10,512 nt of DNA from an uncultured Propionibacteriaceae bacterium (GCA_945875065.1 CAMCJC010000062.1:1-10512), one strand, 5' to 3'; shown: positions 1 to 7,098, numbered from the stretch's first letter. Translations and numbers: made by a program. The notes: generated by a model from the letters alone, not told the origin.

Positions 1-186
1 CACCGAATCAGTCCCTGGGCCCAACCCCGTCTTACCACGCGCCACCATCTTTCAAAGCCAACCCTTTGGCGACGGCACGTCTCGCTGCGCTTCCCCCCTT
101 GTCTACCGAAGGTTAGTTTGTTTTCGTCAGCCATCCGGATGACATCGATCGTCTACTGGGTGGCTGAAAGTCAGCGCCGAAACCGC

Positions 187-200
187 TAGGTTCATAGGGT
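187..200 (+). promoter_or_regulatory. Weak candidate -10 region for the thioester protein gene
   Basis: The 254-bp leader before the first gene holds no coding region I can support. Two overlapping-range hexamers fit the actinobacterial -10 pattern TANNNT: TAGGTT at 187-192 and TAGGGT at 195-200. Either would give a 5' leader of roughly 45-60 nt. I see no convincing -35 box 16-18 bp upstream, so this is only a candidate. The start codon at 255 has its own AAGAGG ribosome binding site at 244-249. Confidence 0.25.
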
Positions 201-254
201 CCCTCAAGGAGTCTGGGGGATACCCACCCGGGAAGCGACGAGCAAGAGGTTGCT

Positions 255-1439
255 ATGCACACGAAACCCACTTTGACTAGGGCTAAGAAGGCCTTAGTCG
301 CCCTCACGGCCGCTCTGGTGGCCTTCCTCATGGTCGGCCTGAACGCGGCCCACGCCGAGGAGTTCGCTCCCGGCTACCCCAAGATCGGCAAGTCCACCGA
401 GGGCGCGTTCGGTCACAAGATCGACAACGGCGGCTACCCGCTGCTGACCCAGATGTTCTCCATCCAGACCTCGGATAATCCGAAGGACCGTTTCCAGGCG
501 TACTGCATTGAGATGCGCGTCGGCATGGTCTTCGAGAACCCCCTCAAGGTCGGCGACTGGAAGGACTTCCCCGGCGACAACAACTTCAAGAAGGACCCGA
601 AGGTCCGCGCGAAGGTCGCCTGGATCGTCCAGAACAGCTACCCGAACGTCAAGGATCTGGCCAAGCTCAGCAACGATTCCGGCGCCGCTGCTGCCTTGAC
701 CGGCAACCTGACCGAGAAAGACGCCATCACCGGCACCCAGGCCGCCATCTGGTACCTGGTCGACGGCCTGCCCTTCAAGGGTCTGCGCAACGGTGACGGT
801 AAACACCTCGACACCACTTCGCCCGAGTACGCCCGCGTCAAGGCGCTGGTTGACTACCTGACCGGCGAGAAGAACGTCGGCTTGGAGCCCAACGCCGCCC
901 CGACGATCAAGATCAACGTCCCCGCTGGCCCGGTCAAGGCTGGCGACAAGGTCGGCCCGATCCGCATCGAGTCCTCGCAGGCCACCGCGCAGCTTGAGAA
1001 GACCGACCTGCCGGTCGTCGACGCATCCGGCAAGGCCGTGGAGCTCGATAAGGTCCCCACCGGCAAGGACCTGTTCATCAACATCCCGAAGGATGCCAAG
1101 GCAGGCAGCTTGAAGCTCTCGGCTAAGGTCAGCGGCAACGTCTACGTTGGTAAGCTGCTCATCAGCGCCAGCGATAAGCGTGCGCAGACGATCATCATCG
1201 GCGATAACCGCAAGGCCGACGCCAATGCCACCGCCGAGATCAAGTGGGAGGCCGCCCCGGTCGCCACCCCGTCGCCGTCGCCGTCCCCCTCGACGCCGGC
1301 ACCTTCCACGCCAGCTCCGTCGACCCCGGCACCTTCCACGCCGGCCCCGGCTCCGTCGACCTCGGCTCCGGCCCCCAAGCCGGCCCCGACCCCGTCGGCT
1401 CCGAAGACGCGTCCCGGCCTGCCCAAGACCGGCGCCTGA
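255..1439 (+). CDS. Secreted thioester (TQxA) domain surface protein with LPKTG end but no membrane anchor
   Basis: This 394-residue protein is probably a secreted or surface adhesin. Residues 1-34 are a Sec signal peptide: Lys/Arg-rich start, hydrophobic core at about 13-31, cleavage after AHA. Next comes a thioester domain with the motif YCIE (Cys84) and TQAAIW (Gln162). In this family (Cys-Gln thioester adhesins of Gram-positive bacteria) these two side chains form an internal thioester that can bind covalently to host or surface amines. Residues about 213-332 look like a beta-rich, Ig-like domain. Residues 336-380 are a Pro/Ser/Thr/Ala stalk. The chain ends GLPKTGA: the sortase motif LPKTG is present, but the hydrophobic segment and positive tail that normally follow are absent. 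An AAGAGG site 5 nt before the ATG supports the start. It is transcribed alone and ends at a strong terminator. The target of the adhesin cannot be told from sequence. Confidence 0.88.
   Translation: MHTKPTLTRAKKALVALTAALVAFLMVGLNAAHAEEFAPGYPKIGKSTEGAFGHKIDNGGYPLLTQMFSIQTSDNPKDRFQAYCIEMRVGMVFENPLKVGDWKDFPGDNNFKKDPKVRAKVAWIVQNSYPNVKDLAKLSNDSGAAAALTGNLTEKDAITGTQAAIWYLVDGLPFKGLRNGDGKHLDTTSPEYARVKALVDYLTGEKNVGLEPNAAPTIKINVPAGPVKAGDKVGPIRIESSQATAQLEKTDLPVVDASGKAVELDKVPTGKDLFINIPKDAKAGSLKLSAKVSGNVYVGKLLISASDKRAQTIIIGDNRKADANATAEIKWEAAPVATPSPSPSPSTPAPSTPAPSTPAPSTPAPAPSTSAPAPKPAPTPSAPKTRPGLPKTGA
1260..1394 (+). repeat. Pro/Ser/Thr-rich stalk repeat within the thioester protein gene
   Basis: This low-complexity DNA encodes PSPSP and then PSTPAP-like units. 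The clearest tandem copy is a 22-bp segment at 1291-1312 repeated at 1321-1342 (21 of 22 bases identical, period 30 bp). Such stalks lift the adhesive domain away from the cell wall and can change in length by slippage. A period of 30 bp keeps the reading frame. Confidence 0.75.
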
Positions 1440-1453
1440 TAACCCCTTATTCT

Positions 1454-1494
1454 GATCGCCCCGCGTTCCCCCCACGCGGGGCGATCCCCTTTTT
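1454..1494 (+). terminator. Strong intrinsic terminator after the thioester protein gene
   Basis: A perfect 12-bp stem (1454-1465 pairing with 1475-1486), a 9-nt C-rich loop and a run of T at 1490-1494 form a typical rho-independent terminator. It begins 14 nt after the stop codon, so the truncated-looking C-terminus is the true end of the transcript unit. Confidence 0.9.
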
Positions 1495-1499
1495 CTGCG

Positions 1500-1505
1500 T
1501 AGGCT
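1500..1505 (+). promoter_or_regulatory. Candidate -10 box for a leaderless nfo transcript
   Basis: TAGGCT fits TANNNT and ends 6 nt before the ATG at 1512, the spacing at which transcription would begin on or next to the start codon. No well-placed Shine-Dalgarno site is present: the only GAGG (1507-1510) lies 1 nt from the ATG, too close to work. Leaderless mRNAs are common in actinobacteria. No clear -35 box is visible, as the region upstream is the previous terminator. Confidence 0.5.
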
Positions 1506-1511
1506 TGAGGC

Positions 1512-2285
1512 ATGCAGATTGGTTGCCACGTCGCCCTGACCTCCGCCGTCACCGATGCCTTAGCCGTGGGAGCCGAGGTTGCACAGGTCACGCTTGGCGA
1601 CCCGCAGTCGTGGAAGAAGCCGACGGCACCCACCGGTCTCGCCGATGCCGCCCGCGACGCCGGGATCGGGCTGTACGTGCACTCGGCTTATGTCATCAAC
1701 GTGGCGTCGACGAACAACCGCATCCGGGTCCCTTCCCGTCGGCTCCTCCAACAGACCATCGATGCCGCCGCCGACCTCGGTGCCCGCGGCGTCATCGTTC
1801 ACGGCGGGCACGTCACCAAGGACGATGCGCCCGAGGCCGGCTACGAGAACTGGCGCAAGTGCGTCGACGGCCTAGAGATAAAGGTGCCGCTTCTGATCGA
1901 GAACACCGCCGGCGGCAACAACGCGATGATGCGCTACCTGGAGGCCATCCGAGCCACTTGGAGTGCGCTGGCGGGCTCCGACAACCTTGAGCACGTCGGC
2001 TTCTGCCTCGACACCTGCCACGCCCACGCCGCAGGCCTCGACCTGGCCACCGCCGTCGACGATATCCGCTCCACCACCGGCCGCATCGACCTGGTCCATT
2101 GCAACGACTCCGCCGATTCCCCCGGATCCGGCCGCGACCGCCACGCGAACTGGGGCCAGGGCATCATCGACAAGCGAGTCCTGCTTGATCTCCTCCGCGC
2201 CGCCGACGCCGACGTCATCCTCGAAACCCCCTCGGCGGCACACGGCGACGAGATCGCGTGGCTCCGCAACGAACTTTCCAGCTAG
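1512..2285 (+). CDS. nfo: Endonuclease IV (apurinic/apyrimidinic endonuclease)
   Basis: This 257-residue protein is the base-excision repair enzyme that cuts the DNA backbone 5' to abasic sites and trims blocked 3' ends, using a three-metal centre in a TIM barrel. All nine metal ligands of the family can be placed: His57 (YVHSAY), His97 (VHGGH), Glu130 (LLIENT), Asp167 and His170 (CLDTCH), His196 (VHCNDS), Asp209 and His211 (RDRHANWG), and Glu238 (ILETP). The usual closing motifs are all present in order. It is somewhat shorter than the E. coli enzyme (285 residues), mostly at the ends and loops, as in many actinobacterial forms. The start was chosen at the ATG preceded by a TAGGCT -10 candidate. 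It is followed after 51 bp by a DUF4259 gene, possibly co-transcribed. Confidence 0.93.
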   Translation: MQIGCHVALTSAVTDALAVGAEVAQVTLGDPQSWKKPTAPTGLADAARDAGIGLYVHSAYVINVASTNNRIRVPSRRLLQQTIDAAADLGARGVIVHGGHVTKDDAPEAGYENWRKCVDGLEIKVPLLIENTAGGNNAMMRYLEAIRATWSALAGSDNLEHVGFCLDTCHAHAAGLDLATAVDDIRSTTGRIDLVHCNDSADSPGSGRDRHANWGQGIIDKRVLLDLLRAADADVILETPSAAHGDEIAWLRNELSS

Positions 2286-2336
2286 CCCGTTTTTGTCGGT
2301 CCCAGCTGCCAGACTGAGATCGACGAAAGGAACAAC

Positions 2337-2717
2337 ATGGGTACTTGGGGATTCGAGCCTTGGGCCAACGACGACGCCGCAGACTGGTATGCGGGCTTCT
2401 GGACCGCCGAAGACAAGCCCGGATACATCACCAGCGCCATCCTCACGGCCGAGCCGGAGGACGACGAGGGCGAGCTGGAGACCGTCCGCGCCGCCTCCCA
2501 CCTGCTAGCGGCGCTGGGCCGGGTGTACATCTGGCCGATCGAGCGCATCGACGAGGCCCGCGCCGCGGTCGACCGGGCCATCCAGCTCCTGACGCAGGCG
2601 ATCTCACCGGAAGACCCGTATGGCTTCCTCGACCTCTGGGACGACGACCCGGAGATCAAGGAAGCCATTGAGTTTGAGATCGGCGCGCTGAAGGAGATCC
2701 AGCGGCCTGGCGAGTAG
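2337..2717 (+). CDS. DUF4259 domain protein, function unknown
   Basis: This 126-residue acidic, soluble protein begins MGTWGFEPWANDDAADW, which matches the conserved opening of the DUF4259 family (MGxWGxxxFxNDDAxDW). The rest is mostly helical: Ala/Glu-rich helices around residues 40-62 and 67-90, then an acidic stretch at about 97-112. There is no signal peptide, membrane segment or catalytic motif I recognise. AAAGGA at 2326-2331 is a well-placed ribosome binding site 5 nt before the ATG. It lies 51 bp after nfo with no terminator between them, and its stop is only 4 bp from the stop of the convergent DUF418 gene. No function is known for the family, and the link to nfo is positional only. 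Confidence 0.82.
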   Translation: MGTWGFEPWANDDAADWYAGFWTAEDKPGYITSAILTAEPEDDEGELETVRAASHLLAALGRVYIWPIERIDEARAAVDRAIQLLTQAISPEDPYGFLDLWDDDPEIKEAIEFEIGALKEIQRPGE

Positions 2718-2721
2718 CGTC

Positions 2722-3747
2722 TCAGGCAGCCAAGACCTGTGCCCGGCGCGGCGCGGCCTCGCGACGTGTCACGCCTCGACGCAGCGGCACCATGCGGCGC
2801 CACGTGACGCAGCGCCACGCCCACTCCAGCGGACCGTAGCTGAAGTAGCTCAGCCACGCCCGGGAGGCCAGCAACTGCGCGATCAAGACGGCGGCGGCGA
2901 CCAACAGCGCGGGGGTTAGGTCACTCTGGTGCTGCCAGTCGAGCGCCAGGCCGATGGGGAACACGATGAGGGAGGCGGTCGTGTAGTTGGTCAGGGCCAT
3001 GCGGCCGAGGGGCTCGAAGACCGCGCGCAACACCCGGCGCGCCCGAGTCGCGAACAGTAGCGCCAGCAGCCCGATGTACAGCGCCGCCATGACGCCGCCC
3101 GCGATGCCGCCCTCATTCGAGAAACGGGGATCGCCGCCGACACTGACTTGAGCGAACAGGGCCGGAACCGTCGCGACCGCGGCCACCACCGCTGCGATGC
3201 GTACGGGCCAGCCGGCCCGCTCCAGCATCATCGGGAACTGGTAGGCGACGGCCGCCGCGCCGAGGAGGAACAGCCCCGGCGTCGCGGCGAAGCCGCCACC
3301 GAACATCCCGAAGCCGACCCCCGTTCCGACGACCCCGAGCCCCAGCAGTGCCCAACGCGGCGCCCACACGACCAACGGCAGACACAGCAGGCCGGCGAGG
3401 GCGTAGGCCCGCAGTACTTCGCCGGGGTAGACGAATGTGTGCAGCAGAGCGATCCCCAGCAGCGCGCCGAGCCGGCACAGCAACGTGGCGGCCGGGTTCG
3501 CTCCGCGACTACGCGCCGAGGCGGCCACGAAGGCCAGGCTCATCCCGAACAGCAGCTCGAAGATCGGCACGAATCGGCCGCCAACCAGTAGGTTCAGCCA
3601 CTGCTGAGGCTGGGAATCCGCTATGGCGGCATAGCTGGCTTCATGCCCGAAGAGGGTGATGTCGCGGATGTTGACCAGCAGGATGCCGGCGATGGTGAAA
3701 CCTCGGAGGGTGTCCAGGAACTGGAAGCGGGTTGGTTTTGTGTTCAT
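2722..3747 (-). CDS. DUF418 family multi-pass membrane protein (YeiB-like)
   Basis: This 341-residue integral membrane protein belongs to the DUF418/YeiB group, whose role is unproven (transport or envelope functions have been suggested). The family signatures are present: an opening D12xxRG16 followed by GILLVNI, a central GRMALTNYTTAS (residues 248-259), and YFSYGPLEWAWR (301-312) near the end. I count about eight to nine hydrophobic segments, for example near residues 15-29, 58-77, 86-105, 115-128, 133-149, 158-172, 183-200, 216-233 and 279-296. The C-terminal 30 residues are Arg-rich and probably cytoplasmic. The start ATG is the only good one before the first helix; an AGGG-rich stretch lies just upstream. 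The gene follows the two-component pair on the same strand after 108 bp, and that gap holds a pair of dyads, suggesting control by the neighbouring regulator. Confidence 0.87.
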   Translation of the reverse strand: MNTKPTRFQFLDTLRGFTIAGILLVNIRDITLFGHEASYAAIADSQPQQWLNLLVGGRFVPIFELLFGMSLAFVAASARSRGANPAATLLCRLGALLGIALLHTFVYPGEVLRAYALAGLLCLPLVVWAPRWALLGLGVVGTGVGFGMFGGGFAATPGLFLLGAAAVAYQFPMMLERAGWPVRIAAVVAAVATVPALFAQVSVGGDPRFSNEGGIAGGVMAALYIGLLALLFATRARRVLRAVFEPLGRMALTNYTTASLIVFPIGLALDWQHQSDLTPALLVAAAVLIAQLLASRAWLSYFSYGPLEWAWRCVTWRRMVPLRRGVTRREAAPRRAQVLAA

Positions 3748-3786
3748 GGCCCTACCCTGGCCCGTCCGGTCGCCCAGTTCCAGAGG

Positions 3787-3834
3787 TTCGGGATCGGATC
3801 CAACCCAGCGGTGGAAGACTTCGGGAACGATTCC
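3787..3834. promoter_or_regulatory. Two matching dyad sites upstream of the DUF418 gene (candidate operators)
   Basis: Two 15-bp direct repeats, at 3787-3801 and 3820-3834, agree at 12 of 15 positions. Inside each lies a perfect 11-bp dyad: GGATCGGATCC at 3791-3801 and GGAACGATTCC at 3824-3834 (consensus GGAWCGRWTCC). The starts are exactly 33 bp apart, about three helical turns, so two bound dimers would sit on the same face. They lie 44-87 bp upstream of the DUF418 start codon, on the side where a promoter is expected. Which protein binds is unknown; the adjacent NarL-type regulator is the obvious candidate. Confidence 0.5.
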
Positions 3835-3855
3835 ACCTACGGGTCTAACGACCCC

Positions 3856-4515
3856 CTAGCGGCTTGAGTTGGCGAGCCCGACGTCGTAGGCGAAGATGAC
3901 CAATCCCACGCGGTCTCGCACGTTCAGCTTGGCGAGGATGCGGTTGAGGTGCGTCTTCACCGTCGACTCCGCCAGGAACAGCTGCTCCGCGATTTCCCGG
4001 TTGTTGAGGCCGTCAGCGACCATCGTCACCACCTGCCGTTCTCGCTCCGACAAGGACTGCAATAGTTCTTCGGCACGCCTCGAACTGGGCTCGGCCGGCC
4101 GCACTTGGTCGACCAAGGCCCTAGTGGCTGCCGACGCCAGCACCGGTTCATCGCGGTGCACCGACCGGATCCCGCCCAGCAGCGCCCTGGCCTCCGCGTC
4201 CTTCAGCAGGAACCCCGTTGCCCCGGCCGCCAGGCTCTGCACGACGTACTCGTCGTTGTCGAAAGTCGTCAAGACGAGGATGCGCGCCGTCGGCACATCC
4301 GCCAGTATGCGCTTGGTCGCCTCGATGCCGTCCAGCACCGGCATCCTCACGTCCATCAGCACGACGTCAGGTCGCAACCGCAGCGACAGCTCGACGGCCT
4401 CGCCCCCGTTACCGGCCTCCCCGACGACCTCCATGTCGCGTTGCGCCTGGATGATCGCCCTGAAGCCGGTCCTGACCATCGCCTGGTCGTCGGCGAGCAG
4501 CACCCGGATCGTCAT
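3856..4515 (-). CDS. NarL/LuxR-family response regulator
   Basis: This 219-residue cytoplasmic transcription factor has a receiver domain (about residues 3-118) with acidic pocket Asp9-Asp10, phosphoacceptor Asp55 (VVLMDVRMP), switch residue Thr83 and Lys105. A LuxR-type helix-turn-helix follows (about 150-212), with LSERERQVVTMVADGLNNREIA and the recognition helix around STVKTHLNRILAKL. Length and order are typical of the family. Its ATG overlaps the kinase stop by 4 bp (ATGA), so translation is coupled, and GGGGAG/GAGAGG just upstream is a good ribosome binding site. It would be phosphorylated by the kinase encoded at 4512-5651. The signal and target genes are not known; the dyads before the DUF418 gene next door are the best candidate binding site. 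Confidence 0.95.
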   Translation of the reverse strand: MTIRVLLADDQAMVRTGFRAIIQAQRDMEVVGEAGNGGEAVELSLRLRPDVVLMDVRMPVLDGIEATKRILADVPTARILVLTTFDNDEYVVQSLAAGATGFLLKDAEARALLGGIRSVHRDEPVLASAATRALVDQVRPAEPSSRRAEELLQSLSERERQVVTMVADGLNNREIAEQLFLAESTVKTHLNRILAKLNVRDRVGLVIFAYDVGLANSSR

Positions 4516-5651
4516 GCCTCTCCCCTTTCCCGAGGCACCCGCGCCTCGACCTCGAATCTTGCCCCGACGACGCCAGCACGGAACTCGCCGCCGACTGCGG
4601 CGATCCGGCGACGCAGCCCGGCCAGCCCCGTCCCACCCGGCCCTTTAGCGGGCGCGACCAGGGCGTTCGAGACGCGCACAATCACGTCGTCCCCGTCGAC
4701 CAGTTCCACCGCGATCTCCGCCCCGGAGGCGTGCTTCATCGCGTTGGTAAGCGCCTCCTGCACGACCCGGTAAAGCGCCAGTTCGGCGGTCTGCGTGAGG
4801 CCGGAGATCGTCGCTGGCAGGTAGTCGACGGTGACGCCAGTCGCGCGGCAGTCCGCGACGAGCACATCAACGTCCACCAGCCCCGGCATCGGCGCCTTGG
4901 ACTCGGTGAGCAGCCCCGAGGTCAAGGTCCGGGTCTCGGCGAGCGCCCCACGAGTCAGCCGTCGGATCTCACCCAGCGCTTCGCCGGCCGCCTCCAGGCG
5001 GGCGGCGGCGTCGAGGTCGATCTCATCCTCGGATGCCTCGACCAGGTAGTGAGCGCTCTCGGCTTGGACCGCGATTAGCGCGAGGGAGTGCCCGATGATG
5101 TCATGAACGTCGCGGGCGATGTCCTCCCGCTGCGCCGCGACCGCCAACTGCACCTGCTGCACGACCCGGGCCTCCTGAACCTCGACGAGCATCCTCCGCT
5201 GGGCCACGTACCGGCCGCCGCCCCAAACCAGCAGCGCCATGCCAAACATCCCGCACGCTGCTATCGCGAAGTCCGTGAGCAGCGAAGACCCGCGCACCTT
5301 GCCGACCTCGTCGAGGACGGTGACTACGGCCCCCAGCATCGTCCCGACCGCGGCCGCGCCGGCCCAAACCCGCCGGAGTCTGCCTAGTCCGAGGGCCGCC
5401 ACGAAGTACAGCGCTACCAAGTGCGGGGCGTTTACCGGCCCCGGCTGAATCCGAAACGCGAGTTGCACCACCGCCAGCAGCATGAGCCACCCGAAGACGA
5501 CGTCCGGCGCCCGGCGGCACCACCACACCGGTACCAGCAGCGCCACTGCCCAAAGCACACCGACGAGCGGTCCGGCGTCGGCGATCGCGCCCGCGAAGGT
5601 CACGACGCTAAGCAACGCGAACAGCAGCAGGTCTAGCGCGCGAAGCTTCAC
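4512..5651 (-). CDS. Sensor histidine kinase, HisKA_3 (DesK/NarX-like) type
   Basis: This 379-residue kinase has about six N-terminal membrane segments (within residues 7-145), with only short loops outside, so it probably senses a signal in or near the membrane. A coiled-coil linker (about 150-175) leads to the HisKA_3 dimerisation domain, with the phosphoacceptor His183 in EDIARDVHDIIGHSL. The ATP-binding domain shows an N box (VVQEALTNAMKHA, with Glu299 and Asn303) and a glycine-rich G box (GPGGTGLAGL, 337-346). The start is a GTG at 5651 with only a weak ribosome binding site; no better start precedes the first membrane helix. It lies 42 bp downstream of aspA on the same strand and overlaps the response regulator by 4 bp, so kinase and regulator form one unit. 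Whether it is also read through from aspA is unclear. The ligand cannot be inferred. Confidence 0.93.
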   Translation of the reverse strand: MKLRALDLLLFALLSVVTFAGAIADAGPLVGVLWAVALLVPVWWCRRAPDVVFGWLMLLAVVQLAFRIQPGPVNAPHLVALYFVAALGLGRLRRVWAGAAAVGTMLGAVVTVLDEVGKVRGSSLLTDFAIAACGMFGMALLVWGGGRYVAQRRMLVEVQEARVVQQVQLAVAAQREDIARDVHDIIGHSLALIAVQAESAHYLVEASEDEIDLDAAARLEAAGEALGEIRRLTRGALAETRTLTSGLLTESKAPMPGLVDVDVLVADCRATGVTVDYLPATISGLTQTAELALYRVVQEALTNAMKHASGAEIAVELVDGDDVIVRVSNALVAPAKGPGGTGLAGLRRRIAAVGGEFRAGVVGARFEVEARVPRERGEA

Positions 5652-5693
5652 GGGCCAATCTTCGCCGCCCAGTCCTCTACCTTCAACAATTCG

Positions 5694-7065
5694 TCAACGG
5701 CTGCACGTGAGGTTATCGAGTGCCAGCAGCCGGTCGACCGTCTCCTCGTCCAGGAGGCCGCGCTCCAAGACGATGTCCCGGACCGACCGGCCCGTCTTCA
5801 CCGCTTCGCGGCCGACCTCATCGCCGGCCCGGTGGCCGATGTAGTCGTTTAGGATCGTCACCACCGAGATCGAGTTGTGGACGTAACGTTCGCACACGTC
5901 CTGGTTGGCGGTGATGCCGTCGACGCAGCGGGTTCTCAGCACTTCGCAGCCGGAGGTCAGCAGCCGCAGCGACTCGACGCACGCCTGCGCGATCACCGGC
6001 TCCATCGCATTTAGTTGCAGTTGTCCGGCCTCAGCACCAAGTCCGACGGTGACGTCATTGCCACGGACCTTGAACGTGATTTGGTTCACGACCTCCGGGA
6101 CGACGGGATTGACCTTCGCCGGCATGATCGAGCTGCCAGCCTGAAGCGCCGGCAGGTTGATCTCGTTCAGCCCTGCACGCGGCCCCGAGGACAACAGTCG
6201 CAGATCGTTGCAAACCTTCGACAGCTTGCACGCCAGGCGCTTGCAGGTGGCGTGGGCCAGGACGTAGGCGCCGGTGTCGCTGGTCGCCTCGATCAGGTCG
6301 GGGGCCGCGACACCGGCGGTGCGCGACCGCCAGCTCGCGGTACCCGGGCGGCGTGTTCAGCCCGGTGCCGATCGCCGTCGCTCCCAGATTCACCTCGAGC
6401 AACAGCGTCCGGGCGTACTCGATGTGCCGGATCTCCTCAGCGAGGGTGACCCCGAACGCAGTGAACTCCTGCCCGAGGGTCATCGGTACCGCGTCCTGCA
6501 GCTGCGTTCGGCCCAGCTTGACGATGTGCGCGAACTCGGTGCCCTTGGCCTCGAACGCATCCGCCAGCGACTGCACTGCGGTGGCGAGCCGCGCGAACAG
6601 GGCGTCGAGCGCGAGGCGAAACCCCGTCGGATAGGCGTCGTTGGTGGACTGGCTGCGGTTGACGTGGTCGTTGGGATCGACGACGTCGTAGCGGCCTTTT
6701 TCCAGCCCCAGCTGTTCGAGCGCGAGGTTGGCCAGGACCTCGTTCGTGTTCATATTCATCGACGTCCCCGCGCCGCCCTGGAACACGTCGATCGGGAACT
6801 GGTCTAGGCAGCGGCCCTGTTCCAGAACCTCATCGCAGGCGGCGAGGATCGCCTGACCCACCTTCGGCGGCAGCGCCCCGAGCTGCACGTTCGCGAGCGT
6901 CGCCGCCTTTTTCACTAGGACCATGCCGCGGATCAGTTCCGGAACGGAACTGACGAGGATTCCTGAGATCGGGAAGTTCTCGACGGCCCGGAGTGTGTGA
7001 ATGCCGTACCAGGCGTCGTCGGGGACCTCGCGGGAGCCAAGAAGATCGGTCTCGGTGCGCGCCAT
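5694..7065 (-). pseudogene. aspA: Aspartate ammonia-lyase, frameshifted in mid-gene
   Basis: The intact enzyme deaminates L-aspartate to fumarate and ammonia in the cytoplasm as a tetramer of the fumarase/aspartase superfamily. The reading frame from the ATG at 7065 gives 249 normal residues, including QGGAGTSMNMNTNEV, NDHVNRSQSTNDAYPTG, KLGRTQLQDAVPMTLGQE and EVNLGATAIGTGLNTP. At about 6318 the frame breaks. It resumes one frame over as AGVAAPDLIEATSDTGAYV and runs 207 residues to the stop at 5694, including the catalytic-loop signature GSSIMPAKVNPVVPEV. By the spacing in E. coli AspA, about 20 nt (roughly 7 residues) are missing at the break. Both halves are otherwise well conserved, so this is either a recent mutation or an assembly/sequencing error. 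GGAGGA at 7071-7076 is an excellent ribosome binding site. As read, the gene would give a truncated product lacking the catalytic loop. AspA rather than class II fumarase is favoured by the close match to the E. coli aspartase along its length. Confidence 0.9.
6269..6318. repeat. Perfect 12-bp inverted repeat ending at the aspA frameshift
   Basis: CGCCGGTGTCGC at 6269-6280 is the exact reverse complement of GCGACACCGGCG at 6307-6318, with 26 bp between. The outer arm ends at 6318, the single extra base between the two reading frames of aspA. The distal arm encodes the conserved SDTGA segment, so the arm at the break is the one that appears new. The arrangement is what a hairpin-driven deletion or a template-switch during replication would leave. 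Confidence 0.7.
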
Positions 7066-7070
7066 CGCTG

Positions 7071-7098
7071 TCCTCCGTAGGGGTTTGGGACCAAGGTA
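7071..7098 (-). promoter_or_regulatory. Candidate promoter and ribosome binding site of aspA
   Basis: On the minus strand, TACCTT (7098-7093) fits the TANNNT -10 pattern and would start a transcript with a leader of about 20 nt that includes GGAGGA (7076-7071), 5 nt before the ATG. A 5-bp dyad TGGGA-N8-TCCCA (7086-7103) flanks the -10 hexamer and could be an operator. No clear -35 box is seen. Confidence 0.4.

Noticed and set aside
294..1529. Long open frame (411 codons) antisense to the thioester protein gene
   Set aside because: It has low-complexity Arg/Gly-rich composition and no domain; the plus-strand frame has a signal peptide, thioester motifs and ribosome binding site. It is a shadow of GC-rich codons.
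1244..1990. Open frame (248 codons) overlapping the end of the thioester gene and nfo
   Set aside because: It has no recognisable domain, is Arg/Pro/His-rich, and crosses the terminator; it is an out-of-frame shadow. I checked it for a frameshifted membrane anchor and found none.
2705..2727. Bidirectional terminator between the convergent DUF4259 and DUF418 genes
   Set aside because: Only a 5-bp stem (GCCTG/CAGGC) can form and no T-tract follows on either strand.
3824..3846. ECF-sigma-type promoter (GGAAC ... GTC) using the second dyad
   Set aside because: The spacing to GTCT is too short, it would point away from the DUF418 gene, and the other strand has no matching -10 element.
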